Both the position numbers and the translations under genes were made by a program. The notes beneath the pieces were generated by a model. The model was not told the origin of the DNA. It made no database searches and saw nothing but the letters and a program-made list of their open reading frames with translations. This document shows, piece by piece, positions 27,955 to 35,578 of a DNA stretch of 64,000 bases (positions are counted from its first letter, which is position 1; each line of letters begins with the position of its first letter). Source of the stretch: an uncultured Clostridia bacterium (GTDB lineage Bacteria > Bacillota > Clostridia > UMGS1810). Location of the stretch: positions 177,187 through 241,186 of the forward strand of contig CAKSPF010000003.1 of NCBI GenBank assembly GCA_934481345.1, read 5' to 3'.

Positions 27955-29748
27955 TTAAATCTCTGCATCTGCGTCCGAATTTTCTGTAACCGGAAGCGTC
28001 ACGACAACCTCCGTACCTGTTCCCAGAACGCTCTTAATTGTTATTGTACCGTCGTGAGCTTCTACGATTTCCTTGGCGATGGCAAGACCGAGTCCCGTTC
28101 CGCCCATTTCTCTCGAACGTGCTTTATCTACGCGGTAAAATCTTTCAAATATGTGCTCCAAGTCCTTTTCCGGTATTCCGATACCGTTATCCTTTACCTT
28201 TATTGAAATAGAATTGTACATATACATTGTAGTTATCAGAATTGTTCCGTTTTGCGGAGTATATTTTATTGCATTTGTAATTATGTTGATAAGAACTTGT
28301 TCTATTCTGTCGGTGCTGCCGTAGTACATGGGCAGTTTGTTTGTGGGTTCGTAAACAAGCGTCTGTTTCTTTTCCTGAGCGGTTCTTGAAAGTCGGAACA
28401 CAAGTTCCTTTATCATGCCGCTGATGTCAAAAAATTCTCTGGGCATGTCCTTCAGACTGTAGTCAAGCCGCGAAAGCAAAAGCAAATCCTTTACCAACCT
28501 CGTCATTCTGTCGGTTTCGCTGTTAATCACATTCAAAAAAGAAGTGAACATGTTCTGATCCATATTGTTATCTTTTGTGCTGTCCATGAGAGTTTCTGCG
28601 TAGCTTTTAACAGTAGTAAGCGGCGTCCTCAGCTCATGAGAAACATTTGCTATAAATTCCCTGCGTGCCCTGTCAAGCCGCTGCTGCTCGGTAATATCCT
28701 GTATAACGGCTATAAGACCGCCTGTTTTTCCGCCGGTTTTAAACGGTGCAAAATGAACGTTAAGCTCGCTTCCCGGTGTTGTAATAATCCTCTCGGTGCT
28801 CTTGAACTGCGGCAGATACAGCATTTGTTCTATTGATATATCTGTCTGACCGAAGAGCAAATCAAAATTTGTATTTGCTGCGTCGCTGACATTAAGCAAT
28901 TCCTTTGCGGCAGGGTTTATATGAATGATATTTCCCTTATCATTAAAGGCAAGTACACCGTCCGTCATATAAAGCAGTATTGTTTCGGACTTGTCCTTCT
29001 CATTTTGAATTTCATTAAGTGTATTTTTAAGTTCCGCCGCCATTATATTAAAGGTATTTGTAAGTCTGCCGATTTCGTCGGAGGAACGCGCCTCAAGCTT
29101 TTGGTCAAAATCTCCGGCGGCGATACTGCTTGCCTTGTTTGTAAGCGACTGTATAGGCAATATGATAGTTTTTGAAAGCAAAATCGAAAACAGCACGGAA
29201 ATGATAAGTCCTATCATAAGTCCCTGAAGCATAATCATAAATATTCCGCTCAACACATCATCTGTTTCTTCCTTGGTATCGCGGATATATACTATATATT
29301 TTACTGTTTTTCCGGAAAACACGGGAATCGCATAGTCCATATATCCGGTTCCGGTTACGGTTGAATTTCCGGTTTTACCGTTCATGGCGCTGATTATGTT
29401 CGGTGATATTTCAAGATTTTTGGCAAGCTTTGTATTTGTGGTACACTTATTAAGCGTTTTTCCGCTGGAGCCGTCCAAAAGATATACGTTTCTGAAAGAA
29501 TCTATACCGATTTGTCCGTTATAAACGCTTATATTTTTAAAAATCTCTTCAGCGTCAACGCCTGTTTCCGCACTTGTGTTCAATTGTTTGGTGTAATCCT
29601 CGTTAAACACAAGCGACATCAGATTTTTAAATTCATTATCATAAAAAGTGTCAATACGGCTTGTCATAAATGTACCGATCAGAATTATCACGGACACTGT
29701 AAGCAAGACAAACATCAGCGCTATTTTAAAACTAAGACTCTTAAACAT
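27955..29748 (-). CDS. walK: WalK-type sensor histidine kinase
   Basis: A 597-residue kinase. Two membrane helices (about 9-28 and 170-190) flank an extracytoplasmic region, then HAMP (193-245), PAS (250-345), a dimerisation domain with phospho-acceptor His371 in NVSHELRTPL, and an ATPase domain with the N box NIITNAIKYTPQNG, DNGIGIP and GGTGLGLAI. This domain order equals WalK/YycG, which controls cell-wall turnover. Its gene is four bases from the walR gene stop and lies in the same operon. Confidence 0.92.
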   Translation of the reverse strand: MFKSLSFKIALMFVLLTVSVIILIGTFMTSRIDTFYDNEFKNLMSLVFNEDYTKQLNTSAETGVDAEEIFKNISVYNGQIGIDSFRNVYLLDGSSGKTLNKCTTNTKLAKNLEISPNIISAMNGKTGNSTVTGTGYMDYAIPVFSGKTVKYIVYIRDTKEETDDVLSGIFMIMLQGLMIGLIISVLFSILLSKTIILPIQSLTNKASSIAAGDFDQKLEARSSDEIGRLTNTFNIMAAELKNTLNEIQNEKDKSETILLYMTDGVLAFNDKGNIIHINPAAKELLNVSDAANTNFDLLFGQTDISIEQMLYLPQFKSTERIITTPGSELNVHFAPFKTGGKTGGLIAVIQDITEQQRLDRARREFIANVSHELRTPLTTVKSYAETLMDSTKDNNMDQNMFTSFLNVINSETDRMTRLVKDLLLLSRLDYSLKDMPREFFDISGMIKELVFRLSRTAQEKKQTLVYEPTNKLPMYYGSTDRIEQVLINIITNAIKYTPQNGTILITTMYMYNSISIKVKDNGIGIPEKDLEHIFERFYRVDKARSREMGGTGLGLAIAKEIVEAHDGTITIKSVLGTGTEVVVTLPVTENSDADAEI

Positions 29749-29751
29749 CTG

Positions 29752-30441
29752 CTACGCTCCGAAATAGTATCCTACGCCGCGTTTTGTCATGATATATGCG
29801 GGCACGCTCGGATTGTCCTCTATTTTTTCCCTCAAACGTCTTATTGTTACATCCACAGTTCTCACATCGCCGTAAAACTCATAATCCCACACCTTATTAA
29901 GCAGTGTTTCGCGGGAAAATATCTTACCGCTTTTGGTAGCAAGAAATTTCAGAAGCTCAAACTCTCTGTAGGTAAGCTCTATTGTTTTGCCGCGCTTTCT
30001 CACCTCGTATTTATCTATATCTATCACGAGATCGCCGAAGCTTAAAATATCGCCTTCACCGTCGTCCTTTACAGCAAACTGCGTACGTCTTAAATTAGCT
30101 TTTACCCTTGCCATGAGCTCTCTTAATGAAAACGGTTTTGTCATATAATCATCCGCACCAAGCTCAAGACCGAGAATTTTGTCTACTTCTTCTTCGCGCG
30201 CGGTAAGCATAATAATCGGAACTGATGATGTTTCGCGTATTTTTTTGCATACCGAAAAACCGTCCTGTTTGGGCAGCATAACATCAAGCAGTATCAGATC
30301 CGGATCTTCGCTCGCGGCTTTTTTGACAGCCTCGTCACCGTCATATGCTTCTATTACTCTGTAACCGCTCTTTATCAGATTTAACTTAAGTATTTCAACT
30401 ATGGGTTTTTCATCATCAACAACTAAAATGAGATTGTCCAT
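29752..30441 (-). CDS. walR: WalR-type response regulator (OmpR family)
   Basis: A 229-residue regulator starting MDNLILVVDDEKP; a GTG eight codons upstream is open but gives an atypical N-terminus, so the ATG aligned with the family is chosen. Acidic pocket Asp9-Asp10 and phospho-acceptor Asp53 (LLDVMLP), Thr and Lys positions (MLTAREEE, YMTKPF) are present, and the C-terminal winged helix ends RGVGYYFG. WalR regulates autolysins and peptidoglycan synthesis in Firmicutes. It is the first gene of the operon. Confidence 0.93.
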   Translation of the reverse strand: MDNLILVVDDEKPIVEILKLNLIKSGYRVIEAYDGDEAVKKAASEDPDLILLDVMLPKQDGFSVCKKIRETSSVPIIMLTAREEEVDKILGLELGADDYMTKPFSLRELMARVKANLRRTQFAVKDDGEGDILSFGDLVIDIDKYEVRKRGKTIELTYREFELLKFLATKSGKIFSRETLLNKVWDYEFYGDVRTVDVTIRRLREKIEDNPSVPAYIMTKRGVGYYFGA

Positions 30442-30520
30442 ATCATCGGGTTGTTCCCGTTTCACCCCTTGTTATAAAAGCTTCCGCATTTCGTCTGCGG
30501 CAACATAATTATTTGATTTC

Positions 30521-30549
30521 ATCATAACATACACAAAATAAAAAGTCAA
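30521..30549 (-). promoter_or_regulatory. Promoter of the walRK operon
   Basis: TTGACT (30544-30549) and TATGAT (30521-30526) on the minus strand, 17 bp apart, about 80 bp before the walR start. No other strong match is seen between dacF and walR. Confidence 0.7.
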
Positions 30550-30580
30550 GCCGGAAAAGAGCGTACATACAAGGCTGAAG

Positions 30581-31714
30581 TCATTTCTTTTCATTAAAAA
30601 CAAATTCCGTAAAAATAAGAAATGCGCTCCTTTTTAAGCTTTTACTGTTATCTGCGGTAATTGCCGCATCCGTTACGGCATTAACCTCTCCGACACGCTT
30701 TCCGTTAAGATATATGTTAACCTTGCCGGCGCATTGCCGATACCCGATCGGTGCAGTGATTTTGCCGGGAATTTTATACTTAATGCTGACTTTATCCGTT
30801 ATCCCCGAAATCTGCGGAATATCAAAAGAATCTTCCAAAACAAGCTTAACCGTTTTTTGGGTGCCGTTTTTTACCGCAACAGTGCAAACATAATCGTCCT
30901 TTTTCAGAACATTTTTTAACGTAACCCTTTCAAAGCCGTAATTGAGCATATTTATATGGTCATTCCAGTCATCGGGGGCTTTCAGTGTTACTGCGACAAG
31001 TGTAACTCCGTTTTTTTCCGCTGCGGACACAAGGCATCTGCCGGATTTTTTTGTAAAACCGGTCTTAACTCCTATGCAGCCGTCATACATTTTCAAAAGT
31101 TTGTTATGATTTTTGAGCTGCCTGTCATAGCCTTGCCCTTCATATGAAATAGTGGTACGGTATGTGGATACGATTTTTCTGAATTCTTCATTTTTCATGG
31201 CATATGCCGAAATCTGAGCCAAGTCGTATGCAGTCGTATAATGTCCCTCCGCGTCAAGACCGTTCGGATTTACAAAATGTGTATTTTTGACTCCGATTTT
31301 CCCGGCAGTTTTATTCATAAGCTCCGCAAAGCTCTCTATGCTTCCGGAAACCGCATAGGCAATTGCAACCGCTGCGTCATTCCCCGAACTCAGCATCAGA
31401 CCGTATACAAGCTCTCTTATCGTAAGTCTTTCACCGTTTTTTAAATATATTGAAGAACCCTCCACACCTACGGCAGCGGGATTTACGGTAATTTTTTTAT
31501 CCAGCTGTGAATTTTCAATCGCGCAAAGTGCCGTCATAATTTTGGTTGTACTTGCCATAGACATCTTGCTGTTTGCATTCTTTTCATATATAACTCTGCC
31601 CGAAAAACCGTCAATAAGCACAGCGCTCACCGCACTTACTCCAACCGCCCGGCACGGAATGCAAAACGCAAAAAACAGCATACAGCATATCAAAACGGTA
31701 AAAAACCTTTTCAA
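30581..31714 (-). CDS. dacF: D-alanyl-D-alanine carboxypeptidase, peptidase S11 (DacF type)
   Basis: A 377-residue secreted enzyme with signal peptide 1-23. The S11 motifs are all present: SxxK at Ser55-Lys58 (ASTTKI), SGN in LSSGNDAAV, and KTG in VKTGFTKKSGR. A PBP5-type C-terminal beta domain covers about 280-365. It should remove the terminal D-Ala from peptidoglycan stem peptides. It begins at TTG, with AGGGG eight bases upstream and no ATG nearby. The gene is upstream of walR on the same strand, consistent with the cell-wall theme. Confidence 0.92.
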   Translation of the reverse strand: MKRFFTVLICCMLFFAFCIPCRAVGVSAVSAVLIDGFSGRVIYEKNANSKMSMASTTKIMTALCAIENSQLDKKITVNPAAVGVEGSSIYLKNGERLTIRELVYGLMLSSGNDAAVAIAYAVSGSIESFAELMNKTAGKIGVKNTHFVNPNGLDAEGHYTTAYDLAQISAYAMKNEEFRKIVSTYRTTISYEGQGYDRQLKNHNKLLKMYDGCIGVKTGFTKKSGRCLVSAAEKNGVTLVAVTLKAPDDWNDHINMLNYGFERVTLKNVLKKDDYVCTVAVKNGTQKTVKLVLEDSFDIPQISGITDKVSIKYKIPGKITAPIGYRQCAGKVNIYLNGKRVGEVNAVTDAAITADNSKSLKRSAFLIFTEFVFNEKK

Positions 31715-31816
31715 TTGTATCGCCCCTAAATATTAATGATATATTTTATGCGAAAAAATCTTTTGGCATGAAACAAATTATTTTTAAAATAACTATAAAA
31801 AATTTTTAAAAAACTA

Positions 31817-31845
31817 TTGACAAAGGCAAATAAAGGTGTTATATT
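31817..31845 (+). promoter_or_regulatory. Promoter of the perR operon
   Basis: TTGACA (31817-31822) and TATATT (31840-31845) are 17 bp apart, a strong vegetative promoter. Transcription would start at about 31852, inside the operator. Confidence 0.8.
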
Positions 31846-31849
31846 ATTA

Positions 31850-31864
31850 TTGTAATTATTACAG
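31850..31864 (+). promoter_or_regulatory. PerR-type operator
   Basis: A perfect palindrome TGTAATTATTACA (31851-31863) is flanked to give a 7-1-7 box like the PerR consensus (TTATAAT-N-ATTATAA). It lies immediately after the -10, where repressor binding would block RNA polymerase, so autorepression by the Fur-family protein is expected. Confidence 0.72.
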
Positions 31865-31912
31865 AAACGTTATTGATTTAAAACAACAATCAATACAATT
31901 AAGGAGAGGCCT

Positions 31913-32317
31913 ATGAATACGGCTGAATTGCTAAAATCAAAAAATATAAGACCGTCGGTAATAAGAATCATGATATTTGATTATCTGTACAACAACAGAA
32001 CTCATCCGACTGTCGATGAGATTTACAGCGGACTTGTCAAAAACGTCCCCACACTTTCCAAAACAACGGTATATAACACTCTGAAGCTTTTTGTTGAAAG
32101 CGGCATTACAAAATCCATAACAATAGAAGGCTTTCAGACACGCTATGATGCCGACACGGCAATGCACGGGCACTTTTTGTGTAAGCAATGCGGAAAGGTA
32201 TACGACTTTAATATTGACGAAGTTTCCGACAACGAATTGGACGGCTTTACAATAAGCACAAAAGAAGTTTATTATAGCGGCATATGCCGCAATTGTAATA
32301 ATAAAAAAATAAATTAA
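31913..32317 (+). CDS. perR: Fur-family peroxide-stress regulator (PerR-like)
   Basis: A 134-residue repressor with an N-terminal winged helix (TVDEIYSGLVKNVPTLSKTTVYNTL) and the Fur dimerisation core AMHGHFLCKQCGKVYD. Two CxxC pairs (CKQC and CRNC) form the structural zinc site. It controls rubrerythrin genes downstream, which favours PerR over Fur or Zur. The operator palindrome lies in its own promoter. A GGAGAGG site precedes the ATG. Confidence 0.85.
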   Translation: MNTAELLKSKNIRPSVIRIMIFDYLYNNRTHPTVDEIYSGLVKNVPTLSKTTVYNTLKLFVESGITKSITIEGFQTRYDADTAMHGHFLCKQCGKVYDFNIDEVSDNELDGFTISTKEVYYSGICRNCNNKKIN

Positions 32318-32333
32318 AAAGGAGATAATAACT

Positions 32334-32876
32334 ATGAAAAAATTTGTATGTCCGGTATGCGGTTATGTTCACGAGGGAGATTCCGCTCCCGAAAAATGTC
32401 CTGTATGCGGTGTTTCCGGTGATAAATTTACCGTACAGGAGGGCGAAAAAACTTGGGCTGCAGAACATGTAGTCGGTGTTGCAAAAGGTGTAAGCGAAGA
32501 TATTTTAAAGGATTTAAGAGCAAATTTTGAAGGTGAATGCTGCGAAGTAGGCATGTACCTTGCAATGGCAAGAGTAGCACACCGCGAAGGTTATCCCGAA
32601 GTAGGCATGTACTATGAAAAGGCTGCTTACGAAGAAGCAGAGCATGCCGCTAAATTTGCCGAGCTTTTAGGCGAAGTTGTTACAGATTCCACAAAGAAAA
32701 ATCTCCAGCTCAGAGTAGACGCTGAAAACGGCGCAACAGCAGGTAAATTTGACCTTGCAAAACGCGCTAAAGCCGCTGACCTTGACGCTATTCACGATAC
32801 TGTTCATGAAATGGCAAAAGACGAGGCAAGGCATGGTAAAGCATTTGAGGGACTTTTGAAGAGATATTTCGGTTAA
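32334..32876 (+). CDS. Reverse rubrerythrin (N-terminal rubredoxin-like domain)
   Basis: A 180-residue protein with an N-terminal rubredoxin-like iron domain (CPVCGYVHEGD, CPVCGVSGDKF, residues 6-35) fused to a ferritin-like four-helix domain carrying the ExxH motifs (EAEHAAKFAELLG, ARHGKAFEG). This domain order is reversed from classical rubrerythrin; such proteins reduce hydrogen peroxide and oxygen with NADH-derived electrons in Clostridia. It lies 16 bp downstream of perR and upstream of a classical rubrerythrin. Confidence 0.93.
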   Translation: MKKFVCPVCGYVHEGDSAPEKCPVCGVSGDKFTVQEGEKTWAAEHVVGVAKGVSEDILKDLRANFEGECCEVGMYLAMARVAHREGYPEVGMYYEKAAYEEAEHAAKFAELLGEVVTDSTKKNLQLRVDAENGATAGKFDLAKRAKAADLDAIHDTVHEMAKDEARHGKAFEGLLKRYFG

Positions 32877-32893
32877 TACCCGGAGGTAATTAT

Positions 32894-33430
32894 ATGACTA
32901 AATATTCAGGAACACAGACAGAGAAAAATCTTGAGGCAGCTTTTGCAGGAGAATCCCAGGCAAGAAACAAATACACATATTTTGCAAGCAAAGCGAAAAA
33001 AGAGGGATACGAACAAATTGCAGCTTTATTTTTAAAAACTGCCGACAATGAAAAAGAGCATGCCAAAATGTGGTTTAAAGAGCTTAACGGAATCGGCGAT
33101 ACCTCAGAAAATCTTGCGGCTGCGGCAGACGGCGAAAACTACGAGTGGACTGATATGTATGAGGAATTTGCAAAAACCGCGGAAAAAGAAGGCTTTGCAG
33201 AGCTCGCTCAAAAGTTCCGTCTTGTTGCGGCAATAGAGAAACATCACGAAGAACGCTACCGTGCGCTGCTTAGAAACATTGAAACGGCAAAAGTGTTTGA
33301 AAAGAGCGAAGTAAAGATTTGGGAATGCCGCAACTGCGGTCATATAGTTGTAGGAACAAAAGCTCCCGACGTATGCCCAACATGCGCTCATCCTCAAAGT
33401 TATTTTGAAATATCGGCAGAAAACTATTAA
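32894..33430 (+). CDS. rbr: Rubrerythrin
   Basis: A 178-residue protein with an N-terminal ferritin-like di-iron domain (AFAGESQARNKYTYF, NEKEHAKMW, EKHHEERY) and a C-terminal rubredoxin-like domain (WECRNCGHI, CPTCAHPQSYFE). It is a peroxide reductase of anaerobes. The usual length and domain order are kept. It is 17 bp downstream of the reverse rubrerythrin and 18 bp before the rubredoxin gene. Confidence 0.95.
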   Translation: MTKYSGTQTEKNLEAAFAGESQARNKYTYFASKAKKEGYEQIAALFLKTADNEKEHAKMWFKELNGIGDTSENLAAAADGENYEWTDMYEEFAKTAEKEGFAELAQKFRLVAAIEKHHEERYRALLRNIETAKVFEKSEVKIWECRNCGHIVVGTKAPDVCPTCAHPQSYFEISAENY

Positions 33431-33448
33431 AAGAAGGAGATGTGTTTT

Positions 33449-33604
33449 ATGAAAAAATATGTTTGTCCGTGCGGATATGTGTATGACCCAGAATTGGGTG
33501 ATCCGGATAACGGAATTGCACCCGGAACTGCATGGGAGGACGTTCCCGAAGATTGGGTGTGCCCTACATGCGGATTAGGCAAGGATGCATTTGACGAAGA
33601 ATAA
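33449..33604 (+). CDS. Rubredoxin with shortened first iron-binding loop
   Basis: A 51-residue electron carrier, start ATG with AAGGAG about ten bases upstream. The body (YDPELGDPDNGIAPGTAWED, CPTCGLGKDAF) is a standard rubredoxin. The first knuckle reads VCPCGY: one residue between cysteines (CxC) where the family has CxxC. The codons are TGT-CCG-TGC, so one residue is missing relative to the usual pattern. It likely supplies electrons to the rubrerythrins encoded upstream. Whether iron is bound normally is not known. Confidence 0.9.
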   Translation: MKKYVCPCGYVYDPELGDPDNGIAPGTAWEDVPEDWVCPTCGLGKDAFDEE

Positions 33605-33632
33605 TCTTATATAAAGACAGAAAGCAACTTGA

Positions 33633-33680
33633 TGTGCACCCCAAAAGTTAGACACTTTTGGAGGCGCATATCAAAATGAT
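33633..33680. mobile_element. Terminal fragment of an IS3-family (IS150-like) element
   Basis: The text GTGCACCCCAAAAGTTAGAC resembles terminal inverted repeats of IS150-group elements. The inner CCAAAAG and CTTTTGG can pair. No transposase frame is present, so this is a relic end next to the truncated holin. Confidence 0.5.
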
Positions 33681-33721
33681 CTAAGATGCATTTTTATATT
33701 AATTTTTAATGAGGATGCAAA

Positions 33722-34037
33722 ATGGCACAAACAGAAAATCAAAGCAAGATTTTCACACACGGAAAATTCAAACAAAGGCGCAAAGGGCATTGTAAAAAAA
33801 GTCGGATACTGGGTTATTATAGCGCTGTCGTTTGAATCAATGGGAAAAACAATAGGAATAAACCTCGGCTTTACGCAGCTTCTCGACCGGCTTACGCTTG
33901 CAACATTTTTGATAAATGAGATACGGTCCATATTGGAAGACCTCGTTGTCATAGGCATGGACGTTCCTCAGTTTCTGATTAAGGGACTTGAGGTCGCGGC
34001 TAAAGCTGTGGAGGATGAAACGAAGGATAGTAATTAA
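33722..34037 (+). pseudogene. Truncated phage holin (Phage_holin_4 type)
   Basis: The frame whose ATG is at 33840 continues upstream without a start and reads GAKGIVKKVGYWVIIALSF, then INEIRSILEDLVVIG and PQFLIKGLEVA. This is the C-terminal two-thirds of a bacteriophage holin of the kind that has NSK-GAKGILKKLGYW before its membrane segment. The N-terminal region is absent and the ATG-led frame at 33722 is shifted by one and stops at about 33835. No other phage gene is nearby, so it is a relic. An IS end lies just upstream. Confidence 0.72.
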
Positions 34038-34051
34038 TAAATAAAAGACGA

Positions 34052-34083
34052 AACTCCGTAGCATAATCAATTGCTACGGAGTT
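34052..34083 (+). terminator. Terminator after the holin relic
   Basis: A 12-bp stem (34052-34063 with 34072-34083) with an eight-base loop, followed by T residues. Confidence 0.75.
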
Positions 34084-34168
34084 TTTTACTTAATTCTCCG
34101 CTGCCGAAAACGTTACAGCGAAGATATTCCGCCAAACAACTATTAAAAGGTGTTCGGCTGTGTTTGTT

Positions 34169-34184
34169 ATGGCAGGGGCAGAAG
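34169..34184. repeat. Fragment of the tRNA-Trp 3' end (direct)
   Basis: Sixteen bases (TGGCAGGGGCAGAAGG) identical to the 3' end of tRNA-Trp at 34368-34383, in the same orientation, 199 bp away. A duplicated tRNA end is the usual trace of an integrated element (attL/attR). Confidence 0.6.
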
Positions 34185-34305
34185 GTACCAGCCGCTCCGC
34201 GTCTGCCTGCTTGCCGACCAAAATTTCATTTCGGTACCCGGCTGCGCAACATTTTTCTAAAAAACAATTCACCGGATTGTTTTTTTACGAAAAATGCCCC
34301 CTTGT

Positions 34306-34322
34306 GGTTCAAGTCCTTCTGC
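34306..34322. repeat. Inverted fragment of tRNA-Trp T-arm
   Basis: GGTTCAAGTCCTTCTGC at 34306-34322 is the reverse complement of 34375-34391 inside tRNA-Trp, so it is a second tRNA-derived piece in opposite orientation just downstream of the tRNA terminator. Confidence 0.6.
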
Positions 34323-34331
34323 AGACATAAA

Positions 34332-34364
34332 AAAACTCAAACCGCTGCAAGCAATTTGAGTTTT
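34332..34364 (-). terminator. Terminator of tRNA-Trp
   Basis: Stem AAAACTCAAA (34355-34364 on the minus transcript) with TTTGAGTTTT (34332-34341) followed by a U-run. It lies right after the tRNA gene. Confidence 0.75.
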
Positions 34365-34367
34365 ATT

Positions 34368-34443
34368 TGGCAGGGGCAGAAGGACTTGAACCCTCGGCAC
34401 TTGGTTTTGGAGACCAATGCTCTACCAACTGAGCTATACCCCT
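34368..34443 (-). tRNA. trnW: tRNA-Trp (CCA)
   Basis: On the minus strand the sequence begins AGGGGTATAGCTCAGTTGG and ends CTTCTGCCCCTGCCA. The acceptor stem pairs AGGGGTA with TGCCCCT (one G-T), and the D-arm, T-arm (GGGTTCAAGTCC) and encoded CCA are all visible. The anticodon loop TCTCCAAAA has anticodon CCA, so it charges tryptophan. Length 76 including CCA. It is flanked by fragments of its own 3' end. Confidence 0.95.
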
Positions 34444-34596
34444 ATATGCGACAAAAACTATTATATATTAAAATATTTAAAAAGTCAATATTTTTTTCTT
34501 AAAATAATAAATTATTTTTCTCAAATATTTACAATGCAGGCATTTATTAAGAAATTTTTAACAATATAAATTTTTTATAAACAATTCCGTTTTCTA

Positions 34597-34625
34597 TTGA
34601 AAAAAATATTTTTATATTGTATAAT
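34597..34625 (+). promoter_or_regulatory. Promoter of the small alarmone synthetase gene
   Basis: TTGAAA (34597-34602) and TATAAT (34620-34625) with a 17-bp spacer, about 40 bp before the start codon. The 34444-34596 stretch is AT-rich with no other feature. Confidence 0.7.
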
Positions 34626-34665
34626 TTCTATGTAAAAACAATCACGCAAAGGCGGAAAACAGAGA

Positions 34666-35337
34666 ATGGAAAAAGAACTGCAAAAATCATTTACTACAAT
34701 ACCGGCAATAGATTTTGACGACCCGGAGCTTATAGGTGCATTTCAGAATTTTCAGCAATACATGATGATGTACTCATGTGCGATAAAAGAAGTTAAAACA
34801 AAATTTGAGGTTTTAAATTCGGAATTTGCCGTATCGGCAAACCGAAATCCCATAGAAATGATAAAATCACGGATAAAGAAACCTATCAGCATTATAAACA
34901 AGCTCAAAAGAAAAGGTCTGCCGCTTGAAACGGAGTCGATTTTAACGGGAATAAACGACGTTGCCGGGATAAGAATAATATGCTCGTTTATAAATGACAT
35001 CTATGAAGTTGCCGACATGCTCTCCAAGCAGGACGACATAACGGTAATTCAGACAAAGGACTATATAAAAAATCCGAAACCGAACGGCTACCGCAGCTAC
35101 CATATGATAGTTGAGGTCCCCGTGTTTTTCTCAAAAATGAAGCGCAATATGCGCGTTGAGGTACAGCTCAGAACTATCGCAATGGATTTCTGGGCAAGCC
35201 TTGAACATACCATGAAATACAAAAAAGATATTAAAAACACTGCTGAAATAGTTGCAGAGCTTAAAAACTGTGCGGACTCAATAGCAGAAACCGACCTTAA
35301 AATGCAGGAAATCAGCTCCCGCATAGCCGTAGGCTGA
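34666..35337 (+). CDS. relQ: Small alarmone synthetase ((p)ppGpp synthetase, RelQ type)
   Basis: A 223-residue single-domain RelA/SpoT synthetase. The synthetase signature is present: GINDVAGIRIICSF, YIKNPKPNGYRSYHMIVEVP and VEVQLRTIAMDFWASLEH. There is no HD hydrolase or TGS domain, and the length equals RelQ/YwaC proteins. It makes (p)ppGpp from GTP/GDP and ATP during stress. It stands alone, with its own promoter and a terminator after it. RelP is an alternative naming. Confidence 0.92.
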   Translation: MEKELQKSFTTIPAIDFDDPELIGAFQNFQQYMMMYSCAIKEVKTKFEVLNSEFAVSANRNPIEMIKSRIKKPISIINKLKRKGLPLETESILTGINDVAGIRIICSFINDIYEVADMLSKQDDITVIQTKDYIKNPKPNGYRSYHMIVEVPVFFSKMKRNMRVEVQLRTIAMDFWASLEHTMKYKKDIKNTAEIVAELKNCADSIAETDLKMQEISSRIAVG

Positions 35338-35352
35338 TTACCAAAAACATAA

Positions 35353-35394
35353 AAACCTAAGCCTCTGCCATATAAAAGACAGCGGCTTAGGTTT
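35353..35394. terminator. Terminator after relQ
   Basis: An 11-bp stem (35353-35363 with 35384-35394) followed by TTTTTT. It lies between the convergent relQ and DUF6774-like genes and can serve both. Confidence 0.75.
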
Positions 35395-35395
35395 T

Positions 35396-35578
35396 TTATT
35401 GCACTTTATTTTCACCGGAATTTTCCGTATCATTCGCACGGACTACGGCTATCGACGCCAAAGTATCTCCAAGCTGGGTAAAAAGAGCCGCCGCAAGAGC
35501 AAGCTCGCTCGGACACATGTTTACCGAAAGAAGATTTGCAACTGTATTTACAAGAGTAGTAAGCTCAACCGCATCCAT
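35396..35578 (-). CDS. DUF6774-like small protein
   Basis: A 60-residue protein (MDAVELTTLVNTVANLLS...ALAAALFTQLGDTLASIA) of a type common in Clostridia and annotated DUF6774. The start ATG overlaps the upstream stop by one base (TGATG), so the pair is probably coupled. The function is unknown. The frame could begin three codons earlier, at GTG. Confidence 0.7.
   Translation of the reverse strand: MDAVELTTLVNTVANLLSVNMCPSELALAAALFTQLGDTLASIAVVRANDTENSGENKVQ

Noticed and set aside
34090..34272. Possible protein on the minus strand near tRNA-Trp
   Set aside because: It has no ribosome site, spans the tRNA fragment, and resembles recurring intergenic repeat text rather than a protein family.
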